Positions 40,385 to 51,700 of a stretch of 64,000 nucleotides of DNA are shown piece after piece. The first letter of the stretch is position 1, and every line of letters starts with the position of its first letter. Under the pieces are notes generated by a model. It was not told where the DNA came from and made no database searches. It saw only the letters and a list, made by a program, of their open reading frames with translations. Made by a program: the position numbers and the translations under genes. This stretch comes from Malus domestica (Eukaryota > Streptophyta > Magnoliopsida > Rosales > Rosaceae): the NCBI RefSeq assembly GCF_042453785.1, contig NC_091674.1:10532001-10596000 (forward strand). Reading direction: 5' to 3'.

Positions 40385-41175
40385 ATGTTCATTTCCTATG
40401 GCTGCACGAATTGCAGCTACTGAATTTGTCATGGCACCAGAAATCTCAATGGGGTCAGACTGTGAAAGGGCCTTGTGCATTTCCACAGTCACTATATGCT
40501 TTGACAGCAACATTGTCCTTGTGAAGTTTTATTATTCTACATTTAACTTCCTTTTCCACCTGAATTCACCAAAAAAAATCGCCGAACTCTTTCTCTACAC
40601 TCCATTACGCTTACCAATTTTTTATGCTTGAGAAAATGTAGAAGGTTGAGGCCTCTGTCTTTTTTCATCCCCTCTCCCCCGGCACACCAAATTTTTTATG
40701 CTTGAGAGAATGTAGAAGGTTGAGGCCTATGTCTTTTTCATTCCCCCCCCCCCAGCATACCAAAATTTCACCATAGACGTCGTTAATGCTTAATGACCCT
40801 TGGAGATCGCCATCTTTAGAGACTCAATTTCGAGTTCAAAATTATTGCATCAGAAGTACCATCGCATCCCTTGGGTGTATAGGGCCTCGGGATTGTTGCA
40901 CTCTATGCACCGTTCCAAGAACTGTATACTTCTTCATGTCTCATCCATGAAGTCAGCTGATCGAACTTTTCAAATCTCCAAATGCTGATGTGTTCAAAGA
41001 TGCGGTCATGTTATGCGAGTTGGTTGAACTTCTTGCACACTAGTTTTGCTGAATATAGGGAACGAAATGAGCGGGAAGCAACCTTGGTGAGTATTTCCAA
41101 AAGAAGCTCATATGAAAGAGATTGTATGAAAGTTGAGGTCTTTGTGCCTTTCTTCATTGTTCGGCAATTGGATGA
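40385..41175 (-). pseudogene. F-box protein pseudogene, copy A, inside the MULE
   Basis: The minus strand from about 41140 reads LSYELLLEILTKVASRSF, then SLYSAKLVCKKFNQLA and a stop, then HDRIFEHISIWRFEKF, which is a plant F-box domain that would recruit SKP1. Farther on, after frame breaks, come phrases matching the rest of the family: CIECNNPEALY near 40890 and a Cys-rich tail (SDCGNAQGPF near 40480, SSCNSCSHRK near 40405). It resembles the Arabidopsis At1g67623/At2g35280-type F-box proteins as I remember them. Multiple stops and shifts and a degenerate insert at 40640-40760 show it is not functional. Confidence 0.72.
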
Positions 41176-41480
41176 GGTGGTTTGTGTTTAGACAAGCACG
41201 AATAAATACACCACCTCTCCTGCAACCCAAAAGTCATTCGTGCACAATTTCGTAATTAATTATCACAATTTCTTAATTATGCCTATTTTTTAAAACTTCT
41301 TGTTTGTGTATACACAATAAAAAAAACTGGATGAGATGGTTGAGAGTTTACAACCCAACCATGCATGCACAATAACCAAACGTCATCACTCTTAATTCAA
41401 ACAACCCTGGAGAACCCAACCACACACCAAACCTATGGGACCTGTCATTGACTATTATTTGTACTTTGTGGGTTCGTTTA

Positions 41481-41797
41481 GGTACCGTTTGGCACGTGGG
41501 ACGGGACGGAACGGAATGGGACGAGGCGTTTCGTCCCACGTTTAGTGCTCTTAAAACAGGTGGAACGCGCTGTTCCACGGGATGAATTTTGGGTGAATTT
41601 TCGTTCTGCCTCACCCCCCTGGAACGACTCGTTCCACATCCGTAAAACACAAAATTATAATCTCTCCATCTCCTTCTTCTTCCTCCTTGTTTCCATCCGA
41701 AGGCATCTTTACTCCCTCTCAATTCCTTCCCGTCCCGTCCCATTCCGTCCCATCCCATTCTGTTTCTTCCTGTCCCGTCTGCATACCAAACGATACC
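41481..41797. mobile_element. MITE, 317 bp, nested in the MULE
   Basis: The left end GGTACCGTTTGGCACG and the right end, on the other strand GGTATCGTTTGGTATG, are inverted repeats that continue into GACGGGAC-rich sequence on both sides. A TA dinucleotide flanks it on each side (41479-41480, 41798-41799). The family cannot be fixed from such a short duplication. There is no gene inside: the open frames on both strands result from the GGGACGGGACGG repeats. Confidence 0.78.
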
Positions 41798-42187
41798 TAG
41801 GAGACATGAAGCTATCGTGTGCATATATTGTGCATTTCATGTGCATGTGTATGTGCATGGAATGTGCATTTGCTTTGCATGTCAGTCATTCATGCACAAT
41901 ATCCACATAAAATAATAAAAAATAGACAAACATTGATGAGTGGGAAAAAGTGGCGGCAAATTAGATCAATGACATGAAAATGATGACACCTTGGGCTATT
42001 TTTTGTAATTATGTTTAGTTTTTAAAGCTTGTTGTTTGTGTATCTGTACAAAGTAAAATTTTAAAAGTACATAGAAATATGAATTTAGTAATACATGAGA
42101 GACAACAAAATTAAACGTTGGAATTTAAACGTTGTGATTACAACAAAATTAAACGAACAAAACACAAACTTAGTACCTATCTTTACC

Positions 42188-42915
42188 ACATAATATATCA
42201 CAAAATATATTCACTTCCTGATGCCATCTACAAGCATTACATGTAGTGAATTTTTTATAGTCACATGCATCCCAATGCGTTCGGAGTGTGACAGGACCCT
42301 GAGGACTTCCACAGTCATTACAAGATTTAATGGCAGCGTTGTTGTGGTGCAGTTTTAGGATTCGGGACCCTTACTTCCATATGCGCCCAAAAACCTGACA
42401 CAACCGAAATTTCTCTCGGCATTCCATTACACTGAACCATCCCGAGTTGTGACAGTTGAGAGAATAGAGAAGGTTGAGCCCTTTGTGCTTGGAATCCCAC
42501 CCGTGGCACACTAAGATCGTATTGTACACGGACATTGCTACTTGATGGCCCACAGTGATTGCACTCTTAAGCCGCTAAATTATAGATTCTTCCTTGTTGT
42601 CTCGGAAGAAGTATTGCATCCCCACCATGTAAAGAGCCTCAGGGTTGCGACATTGGATGTAGTATTTGATGATTGTTGAGACTTTGTTAGACGTGCCCCA
42701 TGATCTAAGTAGGTTGACAGTCTCAAAGTCTATAATATAGATGTGTGGGTAAATGCAGTGGTCTTCAGCTATTTCCTTGAACTTCTTCTAGACCATATTC
42801 GCCAAAAAGGTCATTTAACGAGCGGGAAGCAACGATGATGAGAATTTTGAGAAGAACGTCATAAAAAACAGATTGCATAGATGAAGAGGTGGTGTGGCAT
42901 TTCTTCATCATTTTC
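42188..42915 (-). pseudogene. F-box protein pseudogene, copy B, inside the MULE
   Basis: A minus-strand start near 42912 gives MMKKCHTTSSSMQSVFYDV, then LLKILIIVASRSLNDLF, the F-box, followed by a frameshift. In the next frame the sequence continues KFKEIAEDHCIYPHIYIIDF, then YIQCRNPEALYMVGMQYFF, an in-frame TAG, and RLKSAITVGHQVAMSVYN. The C-terminal Cys-rich part is well kept: CNDCGSPQGPVTLRTHWDAC, then TCNACRWHQEVNIFCDIL. The order of blocks is that of the family (F-box, SEL1-like middle, Cys-rich end). The shift and stop make it a pseudogene, but less decayed than copy A. Both copies have the same orientation and are about 1.8 kb apart. Confidence 0.78.
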
Positions 42916-45561
42916 AACTTTTGGTTTTCTTTTTTTAGGAAAGCTAATGAAAATGCTTGAAAACTTTGAATTTTAACGATAAGGACAAAATAAAGGGGTA
43001 AAGTGAATAGTACCATGATTGATTTTTTAGTGTAAAAATGTGATTTTTCGTTAAAGTGAACAGTACCGAGAGCTTTTCATTAAAGTTTCCTTTTTTTTTT
43101 TTGGAAGATGGAAATTGAACTTGTGGTTTGTAATAAAACACAAACAACTTAAATAGATGGAGAATAAGGGTCATTCAAACGGTGCAACTTCCAATCACAA
43201 AAAAGGTCATTCAAACAGTGCAACTTTCCATGATAAAAAGTTAACTTCTTATGTAATAATTAAAAAACAAAATCAACCAATACCATTACAGAAGTAAATT
43301 AAAGATAACCTCTCTCCATATACAATGCATGCACACTAAATCCACATACTATGCACACGCTAAGCACACTAAATGATCTCATATGGTCATGATATGCATA
43401 TTGCAAGCTGCGTCTTGAATATTGAAAACACATAAACTTGAATTGGAAAAATTAACATTTTCCAAAACCCTCTTAGGTCAAATTAAGTCCCCAAACAAAA
43501 CATAAATTAAAACCCACTACTTTTGTGATATATTATTATTAAACATTGAGAAATTTATGAGTTGGCATGAAGAAAAAGCACATCTTACACATATTGAATG
43601 CAATGCACACCTCAAGTAGGTTAGGACAAGACATGAGGGTCATGTACACCACATTTACACTGCATCTGCCTTGTCTTGTCAATTTGCTAACTAATTTGCC
43701 AACCAATCCATTTAGAAACAAAGCATGGAAGGCAAAATTTGCTATCCAATTTGCACTTTATTGTTTGGGATTTCACTACTATGAGGATGGTGCATTTTCG
43801 AAGATATGAAACCCTAAAATAATGTGTTAAGTCTCATCCCTTTTGGCGCCCAGTCTTGAAGAGAATCCTAAGGCTAACATGCTAATGCCGACTAGGTTTA
43901 CAATAATGTGTGGGAAATTTTTTATTTTTGACGGGGTACAATACTGGGTGTGTTCCAATTTGTGTTTTAGTTTAATTACAGAAATTTCACAAAATTTTCC
44001 CAATGTGTGCATACAACATGCATATGCTGTGCAGGTTACGTACATAAGGTGTGCATGTCTTGCGCATGGTATATTATGTGCATAAGATATTAAAAGGTGA
44101 TATGCATATTATGTACATTTGATATGCATTATGTGTGCTTGGTATGTGCATGTTATGGTCATATAACAAGGATACATAGTACATGTGTTTATTATCATAA
44201 AATACTTAGCTAATACATTGCACAACAATAAAATGTCATATAACCCATTATGGTTAACGCGGTTCCTTTCCCTTCCCTAGTCGACGAGAATCCTCAAGCC
44301 TTTGCTACGTTCCTCCTCTATTTCGACCTTTCCTTCTCGAGAACGCTCGTACGACTCAATATGGCCTCGACGACTCTGGAACAATTTAGAATTTAGGAAT
44401 GTGATCCTTTCTCCAGACATGTCAACCTTCGTTTTCTGCTTACTTGCATGGTAAAATGCTTCGTTGGCTTCATCGTTGTCCACAAGCTCTTTTTCTGCCT
44501 TCATTAGCTTGTGATTCCAATACTCGGTGATGCCCGTCTCATAGTCGAGTCTCCCGCGTACCTAATCTATACTTTTCAGCGATGTCTCCAAGTTGACGTA
44601 GGATTTGCATTTGGCGACCTCGGAAATGGAGGAGGTTCTATGCTGTACCACATATGGAACTCCGCGTTAAAGCCCTTAGTTTCATGTGGAAACTTGGACA
44701 TGTTTGTGTTCTCAATTGTTTTGGCTATTTAAGAAGTCTAATTAATTATGAGGGTTAATGGTTATTGCAACTATGTGTGAGAATCATATATATACATAAG
44801 TCTACCATGATGAGGATGAAATGAGTTGGGTAAAAGAGGGAATGTGTTGAAGTGTGTTACCAAATCTCACACTTCCTACATCATGCCATGCATGGGTTGA
44901 TCTAGGCATATCTAACTATTTTGTAATGGTAGGGACTATACATTTAATTTCAACAAGACATGAGTTCGAAACTTGGAGGTTTTTACATCTTTTTTTTTTT
45001 CTTTCTTTTTCTTCTTCTAAACTCATTGTTATGGTTTTAACTCATCGTCTGAAGGACCTTTTGAAACCTAGAATCCAACACCTTGTATATACTGATAACA
45101 ATATACAAGCATAAGGCAAATCATATAGCGATGACAAATGTGCATGTCATGTGCATATCGTGCACAATTTCTTTTATATTGAACTAATACTTGTAATTCA
45201 CAAACATTTTCAGACAAACACCCATTCCAGATTCACAAAAATTTGCAAGTTCATAACAAAATTAACAAATATTGAGCATTCTGTAACAAATCCTCTAAGC
45301 TAAATCCACAAACACGACTCCATGAATCTTCAATACCCTAAACAAAAATTAAAATGCAAAACTCTTAAGATTGAAACCCAGAAATCTAAAATAACAAAAC
45401 CTATCAACAAATAAAGGTTTCCATAACACATTTCAAGCCCTTTCTTCCCTATCCGTCTTTTGTTCGACTACCCACCTTTTCAAATCCAAAAACCTAATTA
45501 AACAAACAAATAATTAGTTACAAAAATGGAGACAATGATCAAGTTAAAGTGAGAAAGAGAT

Positions 45562-45580
45562 GAGAGAGAGAGAGAGAGAG
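45562..45580. repeat. GA microsatellite inside the MULE
   Basis: A short uninterrupted GA run. Confidence 0.88.
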
Positions 45581-46169
45581 ACAAACCTGATGGCGGCATA
45601 AATATGGATGTTGAAGCTTTACTGGCTAGAAAGAATGGAGCTTTCTAGCCAAAAGAAAAAATTTGGTACAAAAATCATATCTTTAATGATGAAATATTGA
45701 TGCAAACGAGAAACCCTCACTTCAAAGCTTCACTCTTGACTTCTCTCTCTTGAAAATCGAAGCTCAGAGATTTGAGCTCAACCTAGAAACCCAGAGCTCA
45801 CAGAGCTCTCTCAGCATCATATCTTCTAAATGACAAAAATGATGAAATAAGCTAAGGGTTTTTAGTATTTATATGCAGGCATTTTAGTAATTTCGGTTTT
45901 GTGCATGGTGTGCATGGCTTGTACATGACCAGTTGTCCTATTTCTGTCCTAATATTAAGAAATGTTTCATTTTGGGGTATTTCCCTTAATTAAATGTCCA
46001 TCACACTCACTGCGCACTCTACTCTTGCTTTTATTTTTATACCCTTACTCTAATTTATTCGTACTTTTGACACATCACTTACAGATCCTGGCTTTGTCAT
46101 ATTTCATGTGTCAACCAGCATGCCTCGATTTCGAGTGTTTATCAGGACATTGGGTCGGGATGTGTCACA

Positions 46170-47977
46170 TGTAGTAGGTGGTTAATTATTCTTCCTTTAC
46201 TTTTGAAATTTATATTAAAAAATATGTAATTAGATCTAAGACATAACTAAAACTTACATTTTAAATTAAAAAAAGACCAATTGGCAAGAGGGTAGTGTTT
46301 TCGTGTGCTTACCAACTATATTAATTTTCCTTGCAAATTTTGTCAATGACATCATTTATCTCTCATACAATTCGGCTTGGGTTAAGATTAAGCTAATAGT
46401 TGAATTGAAATTGAGAATGGAAAATGAATGCCGAACATAAATAAATAACATATTAATTCATATCTTAATCGGTTCGATACTTAGTGGTTTTTTTCTTCTT
46501 TCGGTTTTCAGTTTTCTGAGCCCCCCTAACAACGTTAGCACGTAGTGGCGGACCGACAATTTTGTCCATGTGGGGCCTGAATTTATTTTACCAAGTAAGC
46601 AAGCACAAATTTTGTACCCAAATTTGAGTTGAATTCACCAAATTTTAATGAAACTTGAATTTCCTATTTTAATCTTATACAAAATAGACAGACATTAAAC
46701 CCAAAATCTGATTTCATAAGTAACCCACCCATACTTGTGCCTCATCCTTACTCCCAAGTTCCTCAAAAAGTCCTAGCCATAGTTCAATTTTACTCCATTT
46801 ACATGTTTCATGACACATTTGTAAAAAAGAAACAAGATTTCAATAAAAAATGGATGATCAAGTCATTATTTGGCAATCTTCAAGTGAGATATAGCATGAT
46901 TTTTTTTTCTTTCTATTTTTCATTAAGAATTAGAATAAAGAAGTACGGTATCCCATTTGTTAGCCTAATATGGTTATATGATTAGAACACAAAATTAAAA
47001 TAAAGATGACTGGCCTAAAAATATCTCCAACAACAGCCATTGGGTCGATTAGAAACGAAGAAAAGCTTTAACAATACCGATATCTTCTACAAACACCTAG
47101 CCCAATACAACTACTTTATGGGAAGATTTGATTGTGTATCCCAAATCCCATTTTCTTAGCCTATCAGTTAGTTATCATAATTACATAATTGTTAAGGACT
47201 AAAATCAATCTTAACTGTATTCCAAGACACAAAATATAAGATTGATTCAGAGGAAATAAAATAACAAAATTCAACATCTCAAATATTACATTCCTATTAC
47301 ATTGTAAACCACTCATAGTTGATTTATATTGGAATAAATCAAATATTCTCCCACTCGGTCTACAAATGTAATGTTCATACTAAACCATTTTGATCCTCAA
47401 TTGAATTAGATTTTCGTGTCTTGCGAAGTAAACATGCTCCTATAATTTCGAAGCCCAACAAGATGTAGTGGCATCATTGGTCCGTTCAGGGGGCTTGTTC
47501 CAATATGAGCCATTGAGTCCATGATAGGACTTCTAAGGTATTCATATTCTGATCCACCTTACTCCAGGCCAATAAAATTCATGATCACACAAATGCCCCT
47601 AAATATGCTTTGGAAAGTGCATTTTCCTTGAAGGTGACATGCTCTCACAGTCCCTATGATGATGATCCTAGTTCGGGTTTCATGAGTTGCTTCGAGCTCC
47701 GAGATCTGATCTCTTCATTCCATTAGTCTTGATCTGGTGGTCCAAAGTCTATGGTCCCGCCATATATGATATGCTGTTTTTTAAAACATGTCTGATTATA
47801 AATTAGTATCAAACTCGTCACTATTGTACATTTGTACTTAATTAGCATGTCTTTAAATTAGGGAGCAACTCGGGAAGAAAAAACAAAGTTTGGGGATCAA
47901 AATGAAACAACCGCTGAAACTCACCGGGGCGCATGTGGAATTACACAGAAAAGAGAAACAAAAACCGAAGTTTTAGG
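46170..47977. other. Intergenic region upstream of PWP1
   Basis: AT-rich unique DNA. I see no gene, clear repeat or RNA in it. Confidence 0.45.
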
Positions 47978-48598
47978 CTTATTATATTAGCACCCCACAA
48001 ATTGTTGAATAAACCCCACATACTTAATATACCCCACATTTACTTTTTCAATTAAAAATTATCTTAATACACCCCACTTTCTTCCCCATAATACCCTCAC
48101 ACCCCACATTCTTAATATACACCTTATATTTTCTATACACACCCCACATTTATCAAATCTTATAGAACTCATTTTTTATTTTGCCGAATGATTTCAAACT
48201 ATCTGAACGTTAGTTTGCCGAATGATTTCAAATTGAATGATTTCAAAAAATGTTTAGGTTCATTTGAACGTTTTTCAATAACAATAATAATGATTTCAAA
48301 GCTTTCGAAACATCGACTTCGTATTCCATTCGTCAAAAATTATTTTTCTCAATCAACATGTTTGTAGTTTCATTGCTTAGGGTTTTATTCAACAATGGAG
48401 AATGTGAGGGGTTTTGATAGTTGAAATAGATAAATAATACATTAAAAGTGATTTGGGGTGTATTTATAAATTTTTTATTATTTTTTAAACCTAATAAGAT
48501 CAAAATTGTCATTACATAGTAGAGTAAATTAGTCATTAATATTAAATTTTAATGTGGGGTGCATTCAACATTTTGTGGATGTTAATATAAAAAATAAG
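47978..48598. mobile_element. TIR element or MITE, about 620 bp, upstream of PWP1
   Basis: The left end CTTATTATATTAGCACCCC, followed by ACAAATTGTTGAAT, mirrors the right end, which on the other strand reads CTTATTTTTTATATTAACAT and CCACAAAATGTTGAAT. Both then run into CCCCACAT. The arms stay similar for about 45 bp. CACCCCACA words are repeated in the left half. The target duplication is unclear (TTTTA occurs on both sides but offset by two bases). The right end is about 145 bp from the PWP1 start codon, so it may form part of that promoter. Confidence 0.65.
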
Positions 48599-48743
48599 TT
48601 TTATTCCATACCCTACTTCTCACCGGGTCGAACGAGTGGCAGCTGAAACCGTTTGCTACACCGCCAAATTTCCTAAACCTCCTAAACCTCCACCAAAACA
48701 CCGCGATTGAATCGAACCCAGTTTCGAAAAGAAGAAGAAAAAA

Positions 48744-51700
48744 ATGATATCAGCAATTTCGTGGGTGCCCAAAGGGGTTTCGAAGCCGGTTCCCTCCGTC
48801 GCCGACCCGCCCACCAAAGAGGAAATCGAAGAGCTGATTAAAACCGGCGCCTTGGAGAAAAGGTGAAACTTCTTCGCCTCGTTTCTCATTTTTCATTTTG
48901 TATGTCTTTGTTTTTGCTGTCGTAGAGTGCTGTACTGCTTGCGGGAACATGGATTTTCCTTTAGCTGCCATTGTTGCGGAGCTCTCAACTTATTGATGTT
49001 TGGTGGTAGTTCAAATTTTGTGTCAAAGATGTTCACTTTCTTTGAAATGAATAATTGGGTAATTTTTTAAGGTGGGTAATTTTTTTTCTCTGAAAAGTGA
49101 AAAACTTGGTGGAGGATTGGCGGTTTATTTCTTGAACCAAGTGGGAAAGAGTTGAATTTCCAGGGTAGTGTATGTGTAATGTGGTTTGTGAATTGCGATA
49201 TGAAGCTTTAGGCGGTTCGGGTGTTGATTTTCGACTCACCGACTTGTATGGTTTTGATGGGTTATTGATTTTGCAGTGGAGATGCTGAAAGTGAGGACGA
49301 TGATGGAGAAATGGATGTTGAAACCCCCAAGCAGGGTGATCAAGTCTCCCAAGCATTAGAGGTGGCAAAAGCACTCGGAAGAGCTCCTAAAGTTACCGAG
49401 CCAGGGGCCAAGTTTGATGACATAGCCGATGGATTGAGGGAACTCGACATGGAACATTATGACGACGAGGATGATGGTATTCCCCTTTGTTCTTTATTTT
49501 CTTGAAATCATTTTCGGAGCATAAGAGGGGGTTAGTTACAATGTTGCTTAAGCTGGAGATGTTGGATGGGCAATCAAACGGTTGCTCAGAGTTAAACTTG
49601 ATAGTGGTTTTTTTTTGGTCAATAAACTTGAAGTCTTGTGAGACCTGTAAAATTTTCTTTTTCTTTAGTTTACAGTTAGATGGTTTTGTTAGTGCATATG
49701 GTTTTACCATGTCAATAAAATGGAGGTATTATGCAATGTTGAACTTGAAGCATTGTTGAAGTTACTGACTAGTAATTTGATTAAGTTTTGTTAGTACATA
49801 TCAATCCCAAGTTGGGGAAGGAGGAACCTTGCATGTGCTTATAAGTAACTCCCCATATTGCTAATGGGTTCTATGGTGGAACCTCAACTTTCTTCATGGT
49901 ATTGGAGCAAGTTCCTGCGTGTAAAGCACAGTGGCCACACGTGCTCCATGTCACCCGATCTGCGTTGTCCACATGTTAGGGAAAGGAGGGACCTTGCATG
50001 TGCTTATAAGTAATTGAGCTACTTCTGATATTGCCAATTGGTTTTATGGTGGAACCTCAACTATCTTCAATTAAAATGGATGTATTATGCACTGTTGAAC
50101 TTGAAGCATTGATGAAGTTACTGACTAGTAATTTGATTAAGTTTACCATATGCTTCTTCTCATGAGTGTTGATTAGGATGTATAGCTAACCGTGCATCTT
50201 CGTATGTCTGATCTCAGGCATTGACGTGTTTAGTAGTGGGGTTGGGGACCTTTACTACCCAAGTAACGATATGGATCCATATCTAAAGAAGGAAAAGGAT
50301 GATGTAAGTTTTTTACTACGTAAATTATGCCATTATTTTTGTTTTCTTTCCTTCTTTTGTGAGGTTAGGAGAGCAACTTGGTTTTTCATTCTCATTTTTA
50401 TTTCCTCAAAGGACGAGGATTCTGAAGACAGTGATGACATGACAATTAATCCAAGTGATGCAGTCATAGTTTGCGCCCGCAATGAGGATGAAGTCAGCCA
50501 GCTTGAGGCATGTAATAATTTTTTAAATTATTTGATTCCTTTTTCTTGTCTGTTTTCCACTGATCGTAATTGAATTATGTACGAGCAGATATGGCTGTAT
50601 GTTGAATCAGAAGATGGTGAAGCAGATGTTTTTGTTCACCATGACGTCATCCTTTCATCATTTCCCCTTTGCACAGCATGGCTTGATTGTCCTCTCAAAG
50701 GTGGAGACAAAGGTGCGATTCATGTGCTACGCATGCATTTTGTTTGAAACTTCTGGAGGTTACTCATGTACCTGAACTATATTTATAGTTAGAATTTCTT
50801 ATGTTTTCAGAAATTTTGTAATATCTTCTTCTAATAAAGTTCTGTTTTCACTGTTTATTTCTTTGATAGCGAGTACAAACTTGTTTAAATTAGATTTATT
50901 CTGCTCTAATTTCTGTAACCGTGAGCTCTTTTTTATGGTGACGTTTAATGACGATTATCTTATGCATTATGAATAGTTGTTTTCCTTGATATCAGTTGCA
51001 TTTTTATCACAATTTAGATATTTTTTCATGTGTTACGTGTGCATTTTGTTTGAAACATCTGGAGGTTACTCATATACGTGAATTATATTTATAGTTAGAA
51101 TCTGTTTTTAGAATAATTGTAATATCTTCTTCTAATAAAGTTCTTTTTCACTGTTTTTTTCTTTGATGGCATGTACAATCTTGTTAAAATTAGATTTATT
51201 CCGCTCAAAATTTCTGTTACCATGAGCTCCCTCTTATGGTGAAGTTTAATGACGATTATCTTATACATTGTGAATAGTTGTTTTCCTTGATATCAATTGC
51301 AATTTTTATCTATTTTTTTTTTCAAATTTCAGTTTTGGCTTTGCTTTACCTTTATATTTAATTGATGTCTAAATGTTTTCTATGTTGACAGGGAACTTCG
51401 TTGCTGTTGGTTTAATGGATGAACCTTCCATTGAGATATGGGATCTTGACATTGTATGTAGTTCATGGATACTAGTCTCATTGCATAGGTTTATGTGGGT
51501 AATTGATGGAAATGTTATTGTAATTTCTAACATTTTTTGCTGTTTTTCAGATTGATGAAGTGCAACCATGCGTGATATTGGGTGGTATTGCTGAGAAGAA
51601 AAAAAAGAAAGGAAAGAAGGTTCGATGCTCAATTCTTTCACTGTTTGGGCTTTTGATAATTGTGCAACTCTTTTTAACTTTCTTTACCAATTCCGAAACT

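Larger units (their letters stand above)
39362..45985. mobile_element. Mutator-like element (MULE), 6.62 kb, carrying gene fragments
   Basis: Both ends start GGGAAATACCCCAAAATG and stay similar for roughly 90 bp inward (left 39362-39451, right 45896-45985 on the other strand). The flanks are a perfect 9-bp duplication, TTAATTAAA (39353-39361 and 45986-45994). Long inverted repeats with a 9-bp duplication define the Mutator superfamily. I find no MURA transposase, so it is non-autonomous. Inside are two diverged F-box gene copies (minus strand), a nested MITE, and many TGTGCATG/CATGCACA words that also occur within the inverted repeats. The element fits the definition of a Pack-MULE if the F-box sequences were captured from a host gene. 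It lies inside the old 2.3 kb-family LTR. Confidence 0.9.
36290..46169 (+). mobile_element. Old LTR of the 2.3 kb family, interrupted by later insertions
   Basis: The right end, GGGTCGGGATGTGTCACA at about 46152-46169, is the inverse of the terminus at 63398, and TTTGTTTTGCGCCCCT at about 39162-39177 matches the same phrase in the copies at 16.8 kb and 63.7 kb. A CT-rich tract at 36330-36440 corresponds to the GA-rich tract of the first copy. Subtracting the inserted hAT, MULE and an unclassified piece leaves about 2 kb, the expected LTR size. The left edge is not resolved, and I could not identify target duplications. This is the oldest layer of the stack because the other elements sit inside it. 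Confidence 0.58.

Noticed and set aside
41348..41910. Long frames on both strands over 41.4-41.9 kb
   Set aside because: They fall on the GGGACGGGACGG-rich MITE and reflect its composition.
44277..44504. Charged minus frame inside the MULE as a coiled-coil gene
   Set aside because: It looks helical and may be captured sequence, but I see no homology and no continuing exon.
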